5,632 bases of DNA, from assembly GCA_019410445.1 (NCBI GenBank), contig DXSO01000117.1:1-5632 (forward strand). The letters are read 5' to 3'. The position numbers were made by a program, and so were the translations under genes. This DNA is from Sutterella sp. Its GTDB lineage: Bacteria > Pseudomonadota > Gammaproteobacteria > Burkholderiales > Burkholderiaceae_F. Shown here one piece after another: positions 4,882-5,632 of the stretch; the stretch's first letter is position 1; each line of letters opens with the position of its first letter. Under the pieces are notes generated by a model that saw only the letters and a list, made by a program, of their open reading frames with translations, was not told the origin of the DNA and did no database searches.

Positions 4882-5603
4882 AACACAGCGCTCGTGTAGA
4901 CGTTGCTCACATCATCGAGATCTTCAAGAGCATCAATGAGCTTTTGCATCTTGGCTGCATCTTCGCCCTTGAGTTCGATTTCATTGAGCGGCTTCATCGT
5001 GATTTCCGAAGATACCGGCGTGAGACCAGCGGCTTCGAAGGCCTTGGAGACGGCATCAAAAGCAGCCGGTTCGCAAACCACTTCGATTGAACCGTCTTCC
5101 GGATCTGTCACAACGTCATCGGCACCGGCTTCCAAAGCCGTTTCCATCACGGAGTCTTCGCTCGTTCCCGGAGCAAAGAGGAACTGGCCGCAATGACGGA
5201 ATTGGAAAGCCACCGAACCTTCGGTACCCATATTGCCGCCGTGCTTAGAAAGAGCATGACGAACATCGGCCACCGTACGGGTGCGGTTGTCGGTCGTGCA
5301 GTCGATGATGAGACTGGCGCCGCCAATGCCGTAGCCTTCGTAACGAACTTCTTCGTAGCTGACACCTTCGAGCTGGCCGGTACCCTTGAGGATGGCATTC
5401 TGAATGGTGTCCTTGGGCACGTTGCCGTCACGAGCCTTGGAGATTGCCAAACGCAAGCGGGAGTTCATGTCGGGATCGCCGCTGCCGCCGACGCGTGCAG
5501 CCACGATAATTTCGCGCACAAGCTTGGTCCAGAGGTTGGAGCGCTTGGCATCCTGACGGCCCTTACGATGCTGAATATTGGCCCATTTGGAATGTCCGGA
5601 CAT
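4869..5603 (-). CDS. yebC: YebC/TACO1-family translation factor or regulator
   Basis: The 244-residue protein has the normal length of the YebC family. Members were first annotated as DNA-binding transcriptional regulators (PmpR in Pseudomonas). More recent work on the family, including mitochondrial TACO1, supports a ribosome-associated role in relieving stalling at proline-rich stretches. Landmarks are MSGHSKWANIQHRKGRQDAKR (1-21, GHSKW being the family hallmark), LVREIIVAAR-GG-DP at 28-44, N-RLR-AI-KAR-GNVPKDTIQNAI at 47-71, YEGYG at 88-92, the DNRTRT segment at 105-110, and GGNMG--GSVAFQF at 122-135. The C-terminal acidic end EDLDDVSNVYTSA is typical. An AAGGA Shine-Dalgarno lies ten bases before the ATG. 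The gene is followed by its own terminator, so it is probably transcribed separately from purD. Its promoter lies at or beyond the window's right edge. Confidence 0.95.
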   Translation of the reverse strand: MSGHSKWANIQHRKGRQDAKRSNLWTKLVREIIVAARVGGSGDPDMNSRLRLAISKARDGNVPKDTIQNAILKGTGQLEGVSYEEVRYEGYGIGGASLIIDCTTDNRTRTVADVRHALSKHGGNMGTEGSVAFQFRHCGQFLFAPGTSEDSVMETALEAGADDVVTDPEDGSIEVVCEPAAFDAVSKAFEAAGLTPVSSEITMKPLNEIELKGEDAAKMQKLIDALEDLDDVSNVYTSAVFDEE

Positions 5604-5613
5604 TTTGTCTAAA

Positions 5614-5618
5614 TCCTT
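5614..5618 (-). promoter_or_regulatory. Shine-Dalgarno AAGGA of yebC
   Basis: AAGGA on the minus strand lies ten bases before the ATG at 5603. The spacing is slightly long but usable, and the conserved GHSKW N-terminus confirms the start independently. Confidence 0.55.
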
Positions 5619-5632
5619 GTTGTCTATCGTAG

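Noticed and set aside
5626..5631. TACGAT on the minus strand as a -10 element for yebC
   Set aside because: It matches the consensus only partly, and any -35 element would lie outside the window, so it cannot be supported.

Overview
This window is a compact stretch of bacterial chromosome made mostly of conserved housekeeping genes. Seven complete genes lie on the minus strand. In transcription order they are yebC, purD, a small secreted protein of unknown function, nadD, rsfS, rlmH and maf. The 3' part of a larE-type gene runs the opposite way at the left edge. No stretch longer than about 145 bases lacks a gene. I see no mobile element, CRISPR array, tRNA or rRNA.

The series yebC / purD / (hemF) / nadD / rsfS / rlmH / maf is, from memory, typical of Betaproteobacteria (Burkholderiales). 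Here the slot usually held by hemF carries a secreted protein instead. maf is followed not by rng (ribonuclease G) but by a convergent larE. The moderate base composition and the absence of the oxygen-dependent hemF at this site would fit an anaerobic or microaerophilic gut lineage such as Sutterellaceae. That is inference, and no species is claimed.

Layout, right to left: yebC (5603-4869) ends in a hairpin that places its stop codon in the loop, and about 60 bases further on lies a strong intrinsic terminator (4773-4811). purD starts with GTG at 4724 behind a clear Shine-Dalgarno and a 7-bp inverted repeat. A 9-bp hairpin without a U-run follows purD. The secreted protein (3370-2756) starts with TTG. 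nadD, rsfS, rlmH and maf then follow with gaps of 56, 47, 9 and 4 bases, so rsfS-rlmH-maf in particular look translationally coupled. maf and larE converge with overlapping stop codons at 477-480.

Functionally the cluster mixes de novo purine synthesis (purD), NAD synthesis (nadD), ribosome regulation and modification (rsfS, rlmH, yebC) and nucleotide-pool or septum-related housekeeping (maf). larE belongs to nickel-pincer cofactor synthesis. The most unusual item is the secreted protein, which appears to contain two diverged copies of a BamE/SmpA-like module. I found no convincing new multi-gene system.
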